Of a stretch of DNA of 43,776 nucleotides, positions 24,971-33,216 are shown piece after piece. This DNA comes from a virus: IMG/VR virus record IMGVR_UViG_3300010885_020890, positions 1-43,776 of that record; one strand, given 5' to 3'. Within the stretch, counting starts at the first letter, position 1. Each line of letters starts with the position of its first letter. A program made the translations under genes and the position numbers. Below the pieces are notes generated by a model. That model was given only the letters and a program-made list of their open reading frames with translations, ran no database searches and was not told the origin of the DNA.

Positions 24971-26674
24971 ATGAAACTACCAGAAAATGCACAGGCACAA
25001 TGCGAACAGTTATTACGAGAATTTAGACGACCGATACCAGATGATGCGGTGTATAAAGACCGCCTTGTTGAAGAAATAGAAATCATACTGGGTTTACGAT
25101 TTACAGAATACTTCTTACAAGTCCGTGAAATATTAGACATGACGCTTGATTTACCACACATGACTCGTGGTAGTGCAGGCAGTAGTCTTGTATGTTGGGC
25201 ATTGGGAATCACAGATGTTGATCCTATAAAATGGGATATACCACTATCACGATTTTTAAATCCACACCGTGATGATCTGCCAGATATTGATATAGACTAT
25301 CCACATTGGGCACAGACTACGGTAATGGAACGTATATTCAAACGTTGGCCTGGCAAGAGTGCACGTATTAGTAACTATGTTACATTTAAAGAAAAAAGTG
25401 CCAAACGTGAAGCGGCAAGACGACTTGGTGCAAAAGGTAAATTACCTCGCAACTTCAAATACGATGATCTTGATATTGACATAGGGGAGGCTATTCGTAT
25501 TGAAAAGAAGTTACTTGGTAAGAAACGAGCCATCTCAAAACACTGCGGTGGTATACTTGTGTTCAAACATAATCTACCAAAAAGTTTAATAAATGCAGAT
25601 AATCAAATATTATTAGACAAACATGAAGTAGAAGACCTTGAACATCTAAAAGTTGACATACTTGCTAATCGTGGTTTAAGTCAATTGTATGAAATAGAAC
25701 CTAACATGAGTTTAGAAGACTATCCAGATTATGATGAAGCAACGATACAATTACTTTGCAATGGCGATGTGTTGGGTGTAACACAAGGTGAGTCACCAGC
25801 AATGCGGCGATTATTTCGTGCAATACAACCAAAATCACGCAGTGATTGTGTGTTTGCTACTGCGCTTATACGTCCTGTTGCTACCACTGGTCGTCAGAAA
25901 GCAAGTTTCTTTCATGATTGGACAGAAAAACAATTAGAAGATAGTATTGTTTATGAAGATGATGCTATCAAAAAAATAAGCAAACTTATTGGCTGTGATA
26001 TCTATGAAGCAGATATGTATCGCCGTGCATTTGCCAAAAAGAATGAAGAAAAAGTTTATGAATTTATGCATCGCATGGGAACGCATCCAAACAAAGTCGA
26101 AATTATAGACGAACTTTATCAACTTGGTAACTTTGGACTATGCCGTGCACATGCCGTAAATCTTGGGCGATTGATTTGGGCATTAGCATATCAAAAAGCG
26201 CATAATCCAAAACCATTTTGGGCAGCATATCTTAAACACTGTGAAGGCAGTTATCGTCGTTGGGTATATAAAAACGAAGCAAAACGTGCTGGTTGGGATT
26301 TACGTGAATTAGGATTTAATTATAGTTTATTAAATGACCCAATTTATGAATATCGCAAGTATGGATGGTGGGGCGATGCAGATTTTTTACCAGGTTTTTA
26401 TTGTAGTAATCAATATCTTGACCGTTTTGAATTTGCTGGTCTTGTTGCCAATGGTCGTGTATTCAAAGGAGAAGGCGGTAAGTACATTACCTTTCTTACC
26501 CTTGGTGTTGGTAACGGAAAATATATTGACCTACTGGTAAAAGGTCCAGTTGCATATCATGATTATGATGTAGTATGTGGTGTAGGCAAAGTCAAAACAA
26601 GCAACGGTAGTCAGTATATTGAATGTCAAAATGTGCGTACATTAAAATTAGAAAAGTTTAACTCTTCTGCTTAA
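24971..26674 (+). CDS. C-family (DnaE-type) DNA polymerase without PHP domain
   Basis: A 567-aa protein starting with ATG at 24971-24973. Motifs align in order with bacterial Pol III alpha: RGSAGSS (66-72), FLNPHRDDLPDIDIDY (95-110) with the metal-binding aspartates, HCGGILV (191-197), LKVDIL (226-231) with the third Asp, GVTQGES (269-275), EADMYRRAFAKK (346-357) and NFGLCRAHAV (387-396). Residues about 485-560 look like an OB-fold. The N-terminal PHP domain (about 270 aa in DnaE) is absent, so no intrinsic proofreading is expected, and the total is about half of DnaE. The likely role is phage DNA synthesis. No gp43-type B-family polymerase is in this window, though one could lie outside it. 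Confidence 0.88.
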   Translation: MKLPENAQAQCEQLLREFRRPIPDDAVYKDRLVEEIEIILGLRFTEYFLQVREILDMTLDLPHMTRGSAGSSLVCWALGITDVDPIKWDIPLSRFLNPHRDDLPDIDIDYPHWAQTTVMERIFKRWPGKSARISNYVTFKEKSAKREAARRLGAKGKLPRNFKYDDLDIDIGEAIRIEKKLLGKKRAISKHCGGILVFKHNLPKSLINADNQILLDKHEVEDLEHLKVDILANRGLSQLYEIEPNMSLEDYPDYDEATIQLLCNGDVLGVTQGESPAMRRLFRAIQPKSRSDCVFATALIRPVATTGRQKASFFHDWTEKQLEDSIVYEDDAIKKISKLIGCDIYEADMYRRAFAKKNEEKVYEFMHRMGTHPNKVEIIDELYQLGNFGLCRAHAVNLGRLIWALAYQKAHNPKPFWAAYLKHCEGSYRRWVYKNEAKRAGWDLRELGFNYSLLNDPIYEYRKYGWWGDADFLPGFYCSNQYLDRFEFAGLVANGRVFKGEGGKYITFLTLGVGNGKYIDLLVKGPVAYHDYDVVCGVGKVKTSNGSQYIECQNVRTLKLEKFNSSA

Positions 26675-28064
26675 GATTGTTTAGCATTTGTTTTAGTGCA
26701 CTGCTGTTTACATCAGCCACAATTTTACCTGGTTGATCTTCGGGAACTGCTTCTGTTGTTGGTTTAACATTGCTACCACCCTTAATGCTTGCAAAGATAC
26801 TGCTGCTTTGTTTCTTAAACTGCTGATATTCGGCGTCTTCTGCAAGGTCACGTATACGCAAACTATCAATATCAAACTCAAGTTCAATCTTTTGACCAAC
26901 ACCACTACTACTACGAGTTTTCATAAGTTGTAGTTGATACTTGCCATGTTCACGCATACTACGACTTGTAAAAATACCAAACAAGTTATCTGCAGTATTG
27001 ATCTTGGAAATACCACCACTGATATGACTGTGGTCAAACTCTACTTCTTCAACGGATGCACGGTTTAACTGTGATGCAGTTACAAGTAGAATATCCAATT
27101 CTTTTGCAAAGTTACGAATTTCTTCGGAGACATACTTGTCTTTAACAAATAGGTCACTTGGGCTAACCTTTGCACTTACTGGCATAAGAAGATCAAGATA
27201 ATCAATCATAACAAAGTCTACACGGCGACCACTACGGATTTGTAATTCTTTAATATAAGCACGAACATCGTTAATATTGCTTTGTGCTGGCATATATTTG
27301 ATTTGTAAACGACCGCTTTTTTTGCCAATCATCTTGACTTTGACTTCAATATCTTCAATACTCTTAAAGATATCACGGCTTGGTGTATTGGTAAGCATAC
27401 CATCAATACGCATGGCAGTAAGTTCTTCACTCAACTCAAGTGTAATATAAACGCCATTAAGACCAGCTAATATCCAATTACATGCAATATTTTGCATGAA
27501 TAGTGATTTACCACTACCCGAACCACCAGCAAAGATATTCAGTTCACCACGATTGAATCCACCAAATAGTTTCTTATCAAGTGTAGTCCATCCACTACTT
27601 GTTTGACCATTATTGTCTTTAATTTTGTTCAATCGTGCAATAGGGTCGATGAAGTAATCGGTTCCAAGGTCTTTGGTTAAACTAATCTGCACTGCATCTT
27701 TAATAATTTTTTCAACAGGATCAAAATCACCCTTTTCAAGCATATCAGCAGCTTTAAGAATTGCACGTTCAAGTTCTTTTTGCTTGGTAAATCCTTCAAA
27801 CTCTTCTAAGAACCATGCAGTATGGTCATCAGTCATACCAGGTATAAGTTGAAAAGTGTTATTAGTAGCAGCATTAATCTGTTCTACCAATGGCATAATG
27901 GTATGTTTGTCACAGTGTTCTTTTATAAATTTTGCAGCACTTTGTAAACTACGGTCAAAATTATTTGGGTTGAAAATGTTTTGGACTCGCACATAACTTT
28001 GCGGGTCACTTAACATCATTTCAATAAAAAGTTTTTGAACTGCTGCGTCATAGGTTTTTGCCAT
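26658..28064 (-). CDS. replicative DNA helicase (T4 gp41 / DnaB type)
   Basis: A 468-aa protein starting with ATG at 28062-28064. Residues 1-130 are the N-terminal helical collar; the RecA-like motor follows with Walker A AGGSGSGKS (179-187), YITLELSEE (205-213) and Walker B VDFVMIDYLDLL (281-292), then TASQLNR and a late KTRSSSG. The acidic and Gln-rich C-terminus may bind partners. It loads with the primase gene just upstream, giving the helicase-primase of the phage fork. A promoter with the -10 box 6 nt from the ATG suggests a leaderless mRNA. Its end overlaps the convergent polymerase gene by 17 bp. Confidence 0.92.
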   Translation of the reverse strand: MAKTYDAAVQKLFIEMMLSDPQSYVRVQNIFNPNNFDRSLQSAAKFIKEHCDKHTIMPLVEQINAATNNTFQLIPGMTDDHTAWFLEEFEGFTKQKELERAILKAADMLEKGDFDPVEKIIKDAVQISLTKDLGTDYFIDPIARLNKIKDNNGQTSSGWTTLDKKLFGGFNRGELNIFAGGSGSGKSLFMQNIACNWILAGLNGVYITLELSEELTAMRIDGMLTNTPSRDIFKSIEDIEVKVKMIGKKSGRLQIKYMPAQSNINDVRAYIKELQIRSGRRVDFVMIDYLDLLMPVSAKVSPSDLFVKDKYVSEEIRNFAKELDILLVTASQLNRASVEEVEFDHSHISGGISKINTADNLFGIFTSRSMREHGKYQLQLMKTRSSSGVGQKIELEFDIDSLRIRDLAEDAEYQQFKKQSSSIFASIKGGSNVKPTTEAVPEDQPGKIVADVNSSALKQMLNNLKQKS

Positions 28065-28070
28065 CTAGTA

Positions 28071-28099
28071 ATTATATCCGATTGTTATGCTTAAGTCAA
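28071..28099 (-). promoter_or_regulatory. sigma70-type promoter, leaderless, for the helicase
   Basis: TTGACT at 28094-28099, a 17-bp spacer, and an exact TATAAT at 28071-28076 on the minus strand; then 6 bp to the ATG at 28064. The TGA stop of the primase gene (28096-28098) lies inside the -35 box. Confidence 0.78.
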
Positions 28100-29094
28100 A
28101 ACCATTTTTTAGTCATAAGTTGAATTTTTAAACTATTTGTCTGCGCACTGTCTAATATACTGCGCATGGTAAAAAGTTGTCCATATTTGGCAACTGCATC
28201 TGCAGTATCTTTAATACCCGTTTCCCATTCAGGAAATGCTACACTCCAACCATATTTAAGTGCGGCATTTACCATTGCCACGCCAGCCTTATCACGGTCA
28301 GGCACAACAATGATATCACGGTCAAGTGTTTCAATAACTTGTGCTTGCTCATCATTTACTTCATTACTGCAAATTGCAAGTGCATTTATTGAAAGAGCAT
28401 CAAGTAATCCTTCAACAACAATACAAAACTTTGCATCACGATGTTGGCGGTCATAACCCCAAATCATATTACTTGGATAGTTAGAAAAGTATTTTACTTT
28501 CTTTTTGCCATCTTCAAACAATCGGCCGCTAAAACCCATGGGTTTGTTTTTCCAAGTAAACGGAACTAACACACGATTGCGCAATGACGCATCATCTGTC
28601 CAATGAAACTCATGCAACTTGTCACCAAAACCACGAGCATCAAGATAATGAATAGCGTTTTCCAAACTGTTGTAATCCGCTTCATTGATATATCCATCAT
28701 TTAACCAACTTGTAATAGGACGACCAGGACATGGGTCACGTGGTTCATAGGTGGGCAATTCACGTGTTTCAACTACAACTGGTTCTGCGGTCTCTTGACT
28801 GATAGCAAATAGCGCAAGACGACCTACAAGGTCTTCTCCCATGCCAATCCAAATCATCCAACGCCGCATTTTATAACTTAAACGACGACCTGGTTGCCAA
28901 CTACAAGTATAATGACAATTAAAACAATGATAATTAATACCACCTTCTGGTGTTTGGTGAACACCACCACGACCACGAGTATCGGCTTCATGTCCTAAAT
29001 GCTGACAGCATGGTGCATTAAAACTAATCCATCCACTTGGAGTAGTTTTCTTCTTCCATGGCAAATGCGCCAGTATTTGGTTAGTAATTTCCAT
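28096..29094 (-). CDS. DNA primase, gp61/DnaG type with TOPRIM domain
   Basis: A 332-aa protein starting with ATG at 29092-29094. The N-terminal zinc ribbon shows APCCQHLGH (28-35 region) and CFNC (57-60). The TOPRIM catalytic core has VVEGLLDALS (226-235) with the conserved Glu228 and VVPDRDKAG (263-271) with the D-x-D pair. Length matches T4 gp61 (342 aa). It primes lagging-strand synthesis with the helicase encoded downstream. It has its own promoter and likely a leaderless mRNA. Confidence 0.9.
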   Translation of the reverse strand: MEITNQILAHLPWKKKTTPSGWISFNAPCCQHLGHEADTRGRGGVHQTPEGGINYHCFNCHYTCSWQPGRRLSYKMRRWMIWIGMGEDLVGRLALFAISQETAEPVVVETRELPTYEPRDPCPGRPITSWLNDGYINEADYNSLENAIHYLDARGFGDKLHEFHWTDDASLRNRVLVPFTWKNKPMGFSGRLFEDGKKKVKYFSNYPSNMIWGYDRQHRDAKFCIVVEGLLDALSINALAICSNEVNDEQAQVIETLDRDIIVVPDRDKAGVAMVNAALKYGWSVAFPEWETGIKDTADAVAKYGQLFTMRSILDSAQTNSLKIQLMTKKWF

Positions 29095-29100
29095 TACACT

Positions 29101-29129
29101 AATATAACAGATTTATGGCAATCTGTCAA
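29101..29129 (-). promoter_or_regulatory. sigma70-type promoter, leaderless, for the primase
   Basis: TTGACA at 29124-29129, a 17-bp spacer, TATATT at 29101-29106 on the minus strand, then 6 bp to the ATG at 29094. The TGA stop of the preceding gene (29126-29128) lies inside the -35 box. Confidence 0.78.
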
Positions 29130-29914
29130 GGACGATAATAAATATAATTCATCTGTCCACTGATTTGGCTAACCTTAAATCTTACAGCACGATATTTGCC
29201 TTGGAAGTTAAAGTAATTTGTTCCAGTAACATTAGCACAGTTGGCATAACTTACTGTGGTATAGCTATTGGCATCCACTACACTTTTAGCGTCCAAACTT
29301 ACTTGCAACTGAATGTTGCCTGTAAAAGCATTTGCATTATATTGAACGGTTTGATAAACAGCACTGCCACGAACATAATTGGCTGTCAAGAAACTGCTGC
29401 TATAAGCAACATTTACATAGTTTGTGTCGCCATCATTACTGTATGTAAAATTGTTAGCAAGATAACTTGGAGTAAACTGTGGATAAACACCATCGTTTAT
29501 TCTGGCCTGACCTTGTGCTTGATAATTGTCATCACTATAAACAATTTCTTGTTCACCTTCACCATTGGTAACAACAATGCTGTAATTATATAAACCTGCA
29601 TTTATATTATCAAGTGTGCTACCTGCGATGAGACAAGTTGCTACACCATCACGTGTATAAACAAGATCAAGATTGCGTGAAAACACTAATTCTTTTGTGG
29701 TAGAATCAATTAAGTTAAATAAAACTGTGCTTTGTAAAAGGCTCGCAGGTTTTTGATCATTATTCTTGATAACGAACTTAAATCTATTATCTACACCTTT
29801 ATATATTTGTAATGGCTTGGCGTAAAACAACTGATTCTCCCTTGGTAATGCAAGGTCGCTGTTCTTTACAACTGTTATAATTTGTGGATATAAATAACCT
29901 GAAATTTGCTGCAA
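29126..29914 (-). CDS. beta-rich baseplate or fibre protein
   Basis: A 262-aa protein. The frame has no ATG near its start; the TTG at 29912-29914 is supported by AAGGG about 8 nt upstream and a late-type box at 29933-29940. The N-terminal about 40-130 residues (KGVDNRFKFVIKNNDQKPA, later GLYNYSIVVTNGEGE) look like the beta-sandwich that starts many baseplate upper proteins. The rest is Asn/Tyr/Thr-rich beta structure, ending SGQMNYIYYRP. A virion role is likely. It is a late-type gene placed among replication genes. Confidence 0.6.
   Translation of the reverse strand: MQQISGYLYPQIITVVKNSDLALPRENQLFYAKPLQIYKGVDNRFKFVIKNNDQKPASLLQSTVLFNLIDSTTKELVFSRNLDLVYTRDGVATCLIAGSTLDNINAGLYNYSIVVTNGEGEQEIVYSDDNYQAQGQARINDGVYPQFTPSYLANNFTYSNDGDTNYVNVAYSSSFLTANYVRGSAVYQTVQYNANAFTGNIQLQVSLDAKSVVDANSYTTVSYANCANVTGTNYFNFQGKYRAVRFKVSQISGQMNYIYYRP
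29889..29896 (+). promoter_or_regulatory. late-type box for the plus-strand gene at 29941
   Basis: An exact TATAAATA on the plus strand, inside the first codons of the opposite-strand gene. It would give a leader of about 38 nt with no clear Shine-Dalgarno. Confidence 0.4.
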
Positions 29915-29932
29915 CTAATGGACCCTTTTTAA

Positions 29933-29940
29933 TATTTATT
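29933..29940 (-). promoter_or_regulatory. late-type promoter box for the TTG-start structural gene
   Basis: AATAAATA on the minus strand, one mismatch from TATAAATA, with AAGGG and the TTG start at 29914 at suitable distances. It supports the TTG start choice. Confidence 0.45.
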
Positions 29941-30315
29941 ATGAGTTTTTCACTGGAACAAATGCTTGAACAATATCCCTTCTTAAGTTACATAAAATAC
30001 CCTACTGCGGACTTTATTGGAATTATACAAAATTTTGATGGTGACATCGTTTCTATGTATGCCTTCAATAAATTAAAGACCGAAGAAGATAAACGTGGGT
30101 TTCTTGAAGCGGCAGAAATATGGTGGTGGGAAAGTAATCGTTTAATACCAATCAATATATTTTTAAAACATGGTTGGGACAAATATCGTTATAGTACAGT
30201 AACACTTACTACAAAAGATATAAGAGAGCAGTGTGGTCATATTGTAAGCATTGCTAAACTTGCAGAACGTAGAACAAAACGCAGAGTTGTTCAGTTAGTT
30301 AAACGACTCGGTTAA
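29941..30315 (+). CDS. hypothetical protein
   Basis: A 124-aa protein. I choose the ATG at 29941-29943, beginning MSFSLEQMLEQYPFL. It contains EIWWWESNRLIPINIFLKHGWDKY near residues 60-85, a Trp-rich helix-loop, and a basic C-terminus (AERRTKRRVVQLVKRLG), so it may bind nucleic acid. A small helical protein of unknown role. It is convergent with the mini-DnaE gene and overlaps its end by 21 bp. Confidence 0.55.
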   Translation: MSFSLEQMLEQYPFLSYIKYPTADFIGIIQNFDGDIVSMYAFNKLKTEEDKRGFLEAAEIWWWESNRLIPINIFLKHGWDKYRYSTVTLTTKDIREQCGHIVSIAKLAERRTKRRVVQLVKRLG

Positions 30316-30855
30316 CAAATTCATATGAACCATTACTAGCTGTGCATAAGACACAGCGTGTGCACGTTTAAAATAATAACCTTCACTTGGTTTAATCCAG
30401 ATTTCATCAGCTATTTCTCGCCATCGCTTTCCGATAAGGTAACGTTTGGATGGACGAATGATTGCCAATACCATAGCCAACTGATCCATTGTAGTAGGAA
30501 GATGTTGTTGTAAGACATCAAAATGATTTGATAAATGAATAAGTTTGGCAACGAAATCACGCTCCTTTAATAGTTCCCACTGTGGTTCACGTTCACAGAG
30601 TTCGTCAAGATGCTCGTTACTGCGAACTGAATTATAAACGTGAACATTTAGTAGGTCTAATTTCATATAACCTAATTCTTCTGCGGTATCATAATCGATG
30701 TTACTCAATCCAGTAAGTGGGTTTTGGGGTACAGGATTGACATAGACTCCAGTGTTATGCTTGACAACAGCACCGTCACGGCGTATAGACGCAGGTATAT
30801 GCTTGATAAGTTTCAAGATATCCTCACGGTTTCCAAAGTCTATGTCAATATCCAT
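30295..30855 (-). CDS. minimal DnaE-like protein (second C-family polymerase relative)
   Basis: A 186-aa protein starting with ATG at 30853-30855, adjacent to the stop of the gene before. It begins MDIDIDFGNR, matching the DIDIDF palm motif, then HNTGVYVNPVP (33-43, the HxGG/V region), LGYMKLDLL (61-69; K65 and D67 match the Lys-x-Asp pair of DnaE), VLQQHLPTTMDQL (114-126), LAIIRPS and YYFKRAHAVSYAQLV (160-174, the fingers motif). It lacks the RGSAGS region, the RRxxxKK insert, PHP and OB domains. Two palm Asp motifs survive, so activity is possible but doubtful without the nucleotide-binding loop. A regulatory or structural role is an alternative. Confidence 0.72.
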   Translation of the reverse strand: MDIDIDFGNREDILKLIKHIPASIRRDGAVVKHNTGVYVNPVPQNPLTGLSNIDYDTAEELGYMKLDLLNVHVYNSVRSNEHLDELCEREPQWELLKERDFVAKLIHLSNHFDVLQQHLPTTMDQLAMVLAIIRPSKRYLIGKRWREIADEIWIKPSEGYYFKRAHAVSYAQLVMVHMNLLTESFN

Positions 30856-31107
30856 TTATGCCCATCTCATTAGGAAAAGGTTACGTTCTTCATCATTGAC
30901 GAACCCTAGCATCATACCGTATTGTGACCACCTTGTCAAGCATGAATCGCACCATGCCTTAATATCTTCTTCGTTCTTTACCCAGAATGATGGGTCAGCG
31001 ATAATAAGAAAACTTTTGTTTATTATCAAATCAAGTGCATAGACATTATCGGATAAGTCACGAATATCTTTTAATGATGCATTGCCAACTACAAACCGCC
31101 CTGACAT
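30856..31107 (-). CDS. hypothetical protein
   Basis: An 83-aa protein starting with ATG at 31105-31107, overlapping the stop of the zinc-finger gene (TAATG) and ending directly before the mini-DnaE ATG. It has a beta-alpha pattern with VYALDLIINKSFLIIADPSFW and a Cys-Trp-rich helix AWCDSCLTRWSQYG. The frame does not contain the missing N-terminal DnaE motifs. Three genes (zinc finger, this, mini-DnaE) form one coupled unit. Confidence 0.58.
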   Translation of the reverse strand: MSGRFVVGNASLKDIRDLSDNVYALDLIINKSFLIIADPSFWVKNEEDIKAWCDSCLTRWSQYGMMLGFVNDEERNLFLMRWA

Positions 31108-31841
31108 TAGAAACCTGCTTTTTCTAATATTTGTCTGGTAATTTCTGTTTCTGCGGCATGTATCTTTAACTTACGTTCCCAAAATGGCGGATCAATCCAT
31201 GGCAGTGCAAGAGTAACTTGTTCTTCGTTTAGTTCGCCAAGTTTTTCCATGCCGTTATCACAGCAATAGATTACCCATGGACTAATACGACCATGCACAA
31301 TATGATTTAACAAACGACTGGTGCTTATGTTCTTAAAGTAATCACTGAACTCTACAGTGCTGTCTTTGGTTTCTTCTGCCCAACGTTGCATAGTTTCAAT
31401 ACTACGTTCTAATGCTTCATCATACTTTTCTGTTCTAACATATTCCCAAAGATATGACTCATAAATCTTATCACGTGTCCAACTATCAAGTTTGTATTTG
31501 CTTGTTAGAACATAATCTATGAATTTATTAACATTAATTGCATCAATAGCATGACAATGACGACCAAACTTAACAAAACCTTGATACAATGAACTGCTAC
31601 AAAAATCTTCATAGGTTTTAAGTTTAGCACTGCCTTGTGTTAATTCATAGAACCGCATCCAAGCAATATACCCAATGCGCACACCTTTTTCATTCTTTTG
31701 ATTTTCACGGCGTTTTGGTTCGCATTGGTGAACAACAAGGCTACTTTCACGTGTAAAAGCAAGTCCACAATGTTTGCAGACATTTTCACCAGGTTTTACA
31801 TCCTTTGCGGCTTCTAACGCAATCTTACGTAATTCGTTCAT
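31107..31841 (-). CDS. zinc-finger protein, first gene of the mini-DnaE operon
   Basis: A 244-aa protein starting with ATG at 31839-31841. Residues 22-39 (VCKHCGLAFTRESSLVVHQC) form a C2HC-type finger like those in DNA-binding proteins. The remainder is helical, with repeated Trp/Tyr-rich segments (YESYLWEYVRTEKYDEAL, then PPFWERKLKIH). No catalytic motif is recognised. A TATAAT with an extended TG motif sits 6 nt before the ATG. Since it is the head of the operon with the mini-DnaE gene, a DNA replication or repair role is inferred only. Confidence 0.62.
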   Translation of the reverse strand: MNELRKIALEAAKDVKPGENVCKHCGLAFTRESSLVVHQCEPKRRENQKNEKGVRIGYIAWMRFYELTQGSAKLKTYEDFCSSSLYQGFVKFGRHCHAIDAINVNKFIDYVLTSKYKLDSWTRDKIYESYLWEYVRTEKYDEALERSIETMQRWAEETKDSTVEFSDYFKNISTSRLLNHIVHGRISPWVIYCCDNGMEKLGELNEEQVTLALPWIDPPFWERKLKIHAAETEITRQILEKAGF

Positions 31842-31847
31842 CTTGTA

Positions 31848-31856
31848 ATTATAACA
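31848..31856 (-). promoter_or_regulatory. extended -10 promoter, leaderless
   Basis: TGT directly precedes an exact TATAAT (31848-31853) on the minus strand, so this is an extended -10 element; the -35 position (TACCGC) is poor. Six bp separate it from the ATG at 31841. Confidence 0.65.
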
Positions 31857-32379
31857 GTTTTTGTGCTGCAGCGGTAATATAATATTTCCACTTTGTCAAA
31901 TCAAATCCACGAATTACTTCTTCATGAAGCGGAAGTTCACTTGGGTCATATGGCGGTGTAACTGTACTAATTAGTTGATTACAATAATCAGGGTAACTTC
32001 CGAAGTAAATTTTAGGTATGGTAATAAAACTCGTTACTTTGTGTATGAATATATGATGAGGATGACCATACTCACCTTTCTCATTGTGTGTTAGTATAAT
32101 ATCTGCGCCATCGCATACAGCACGTATCCACTGTTCTGCATCACCACTATTAAATCCAAGTTCGTTTTTCTTTACACTTTCCCATTTATCAGTCAAGCCA
32201 GCAAACATGGTAGGAATGCCACGGCGTTTCCAAAATTTGGAAATCTCTGCTCCACGAGGATCACTGCGTCGATAGGTAAGATAGCATATTGTCCAATCCC
32301 AATCACGGTGTTCCATGATAAATTGATAAGCAAAGATTGCACAATCATCTGGGTGAGCAACTAAACAAACTGCTTTCAT
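31849..32379 (-). CDS. PIG-L/LmbE-family deacetylase
   Basis: A 176-aa protein starting with ATG at 32377-32379, overlapping the preceding gene by 4 bp (ATGA). The metal-site motif HPDD is at residues 9-12 and the third ligand lies in GHPHH (105-109; H109). Together these match the PIG-L zinc hydrolases, which remove N-acetyl groups from GlcNAc-type sugars. At 176 aa it is shorter than most family members (about 220-250). It follows a glycosyltransferase-like gene, so a role in modifying a phage or host glycan is plausible. Substrate unknown. Confidence 0.85.
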   Translation of the reverse strand: MKAVCLVAHPDDCAIFAYQFIMEHRDWDWTICYLTYRRSDPRGAEISKFWKRRGIPTMFAGLTDKWESVKKNELGFNSGDAEQWIRAVCDGADIILTHNEKGEYGHPHHIFIHKVTSFITIPKIYFGSYPDYCNQLISTVTPPYDPSELPLHEEVIRGFDLTKWKYYITAAAQKLL

Positions 32380-33215
32380 ATGCGATCCTTTACAAATTCA
32401 TCCCAAGCAATGCGCTGTTCATTGTTAAGAAGTTTATAAGCACGAGGATGAACACTTGCAGTAAGTGCTTTATCATCATTTTGCAATTTAACAAACCAGT
32501 TATAAAATGTATCTACTTCCCAATCCGCAAGATTATAAACACCAATTTTTTGTTTGCCACTATAAAGATCATCAAACAAATTGTTTTTACTAATCCAAGC
32601 ACTATAACATAAAAACTCTGTAATACCATGTGTGTCAGGATTTACTTTGCTTGGAAATTGGCAATTGCTTTCAAACCATTCTACAAAGTTTGGTTCACTC
32701 ATTACCATATCACGCATGGCGTGTGTATAAGCAAGAAATGGAACACCGCCAGGACTAATCCAGTTGAAATCTGTAATGCTATATTTTTGTTTTAAAAATT
32801 GTAAACCACTTTGCCAATGTGGACTATTGCATGACCAACTTTCACAATGTGCACGGTTATACTGGTCAAATACTTCACTAATTTCAAATGGACGAATGAA
32901 CCATGTCTTGGCGTCAAGTATCATGCACCAATTACTTTCTGCATGTGCAGTGCCAAGTATCTTGCAAACTTGTTGTGTATACCAACCTGACAAATGTGAC
33001 GATGGATAATACCCAAACTTGCTACGATGAAATATGCGGACTTTATAGCCAAGTTCACCATACCAACTGATATCTATATCATCATGAGTTAACGTTTCAT
33101 CATTTAATATAACATATATGTTTTGTATTTCATCACCAAAGTAATAAGACATACTGTATGCTTGATGTTCAAGCAAATATAACTCATCACAATAAACAAC
33201 AGTTAGCAAGTCCAT
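32376..33215 (-). CDS. glycosyltransferase-like protein
   Basis: A 279-aa protein starting with ATG at 33213-33215. The start MDLLTVVYCDELYLLEHQ, the GWYTQQVCKILG block (about 77-88) and WCMILDAKTWFIRPFEI (about 96-112) follow the layout of DUF6492-type GT-A glycosyltransferases; DAK at about 101 would stand where the metal-binding D-x-D usually lies, so the second Asp is replaced by Lys and the enzyme may be atypical. It overlaps the PIG-L gene by 4 bp, implying joint action on a sugar. Family call moderate. Confidence 0.62.
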   Translation of the reverse strand: MDLLTVVYCDELYLLEHQAYSMSYYFGDEIQNIYVILNDETLTHDDIDISWYGELGYKVRIFHRSKFGYYPSSHLSGWYTQQVCKILGTAHAESNWCMILDAKTWFIRPFEISEVFDQYNRAHCESWSCNSPHWQSGLQFLKQKYSITDFNWISPGGVPFLAYTHAMRDMVMSEPNFVEWFESNCQFPSKVNPDTHGITEFLCYSAWISKNNLFDDLYSGKQKIGVYNLADWEVDTFYNWFVKLQNDDKALTASVHPRAYKLLNNEQRIAWDEFVKDRI

Positions 33216-33216
33216 G

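Noticed and set aside
30295-31107. Mini-DnaE and the preceding 83-aa gene as a frameshifted full polymerase
   Set aside because: The 83-aa frame has no RGSAGS or other DnaE motif, and both genes have proper coupled starts, so this is not one broken gene.
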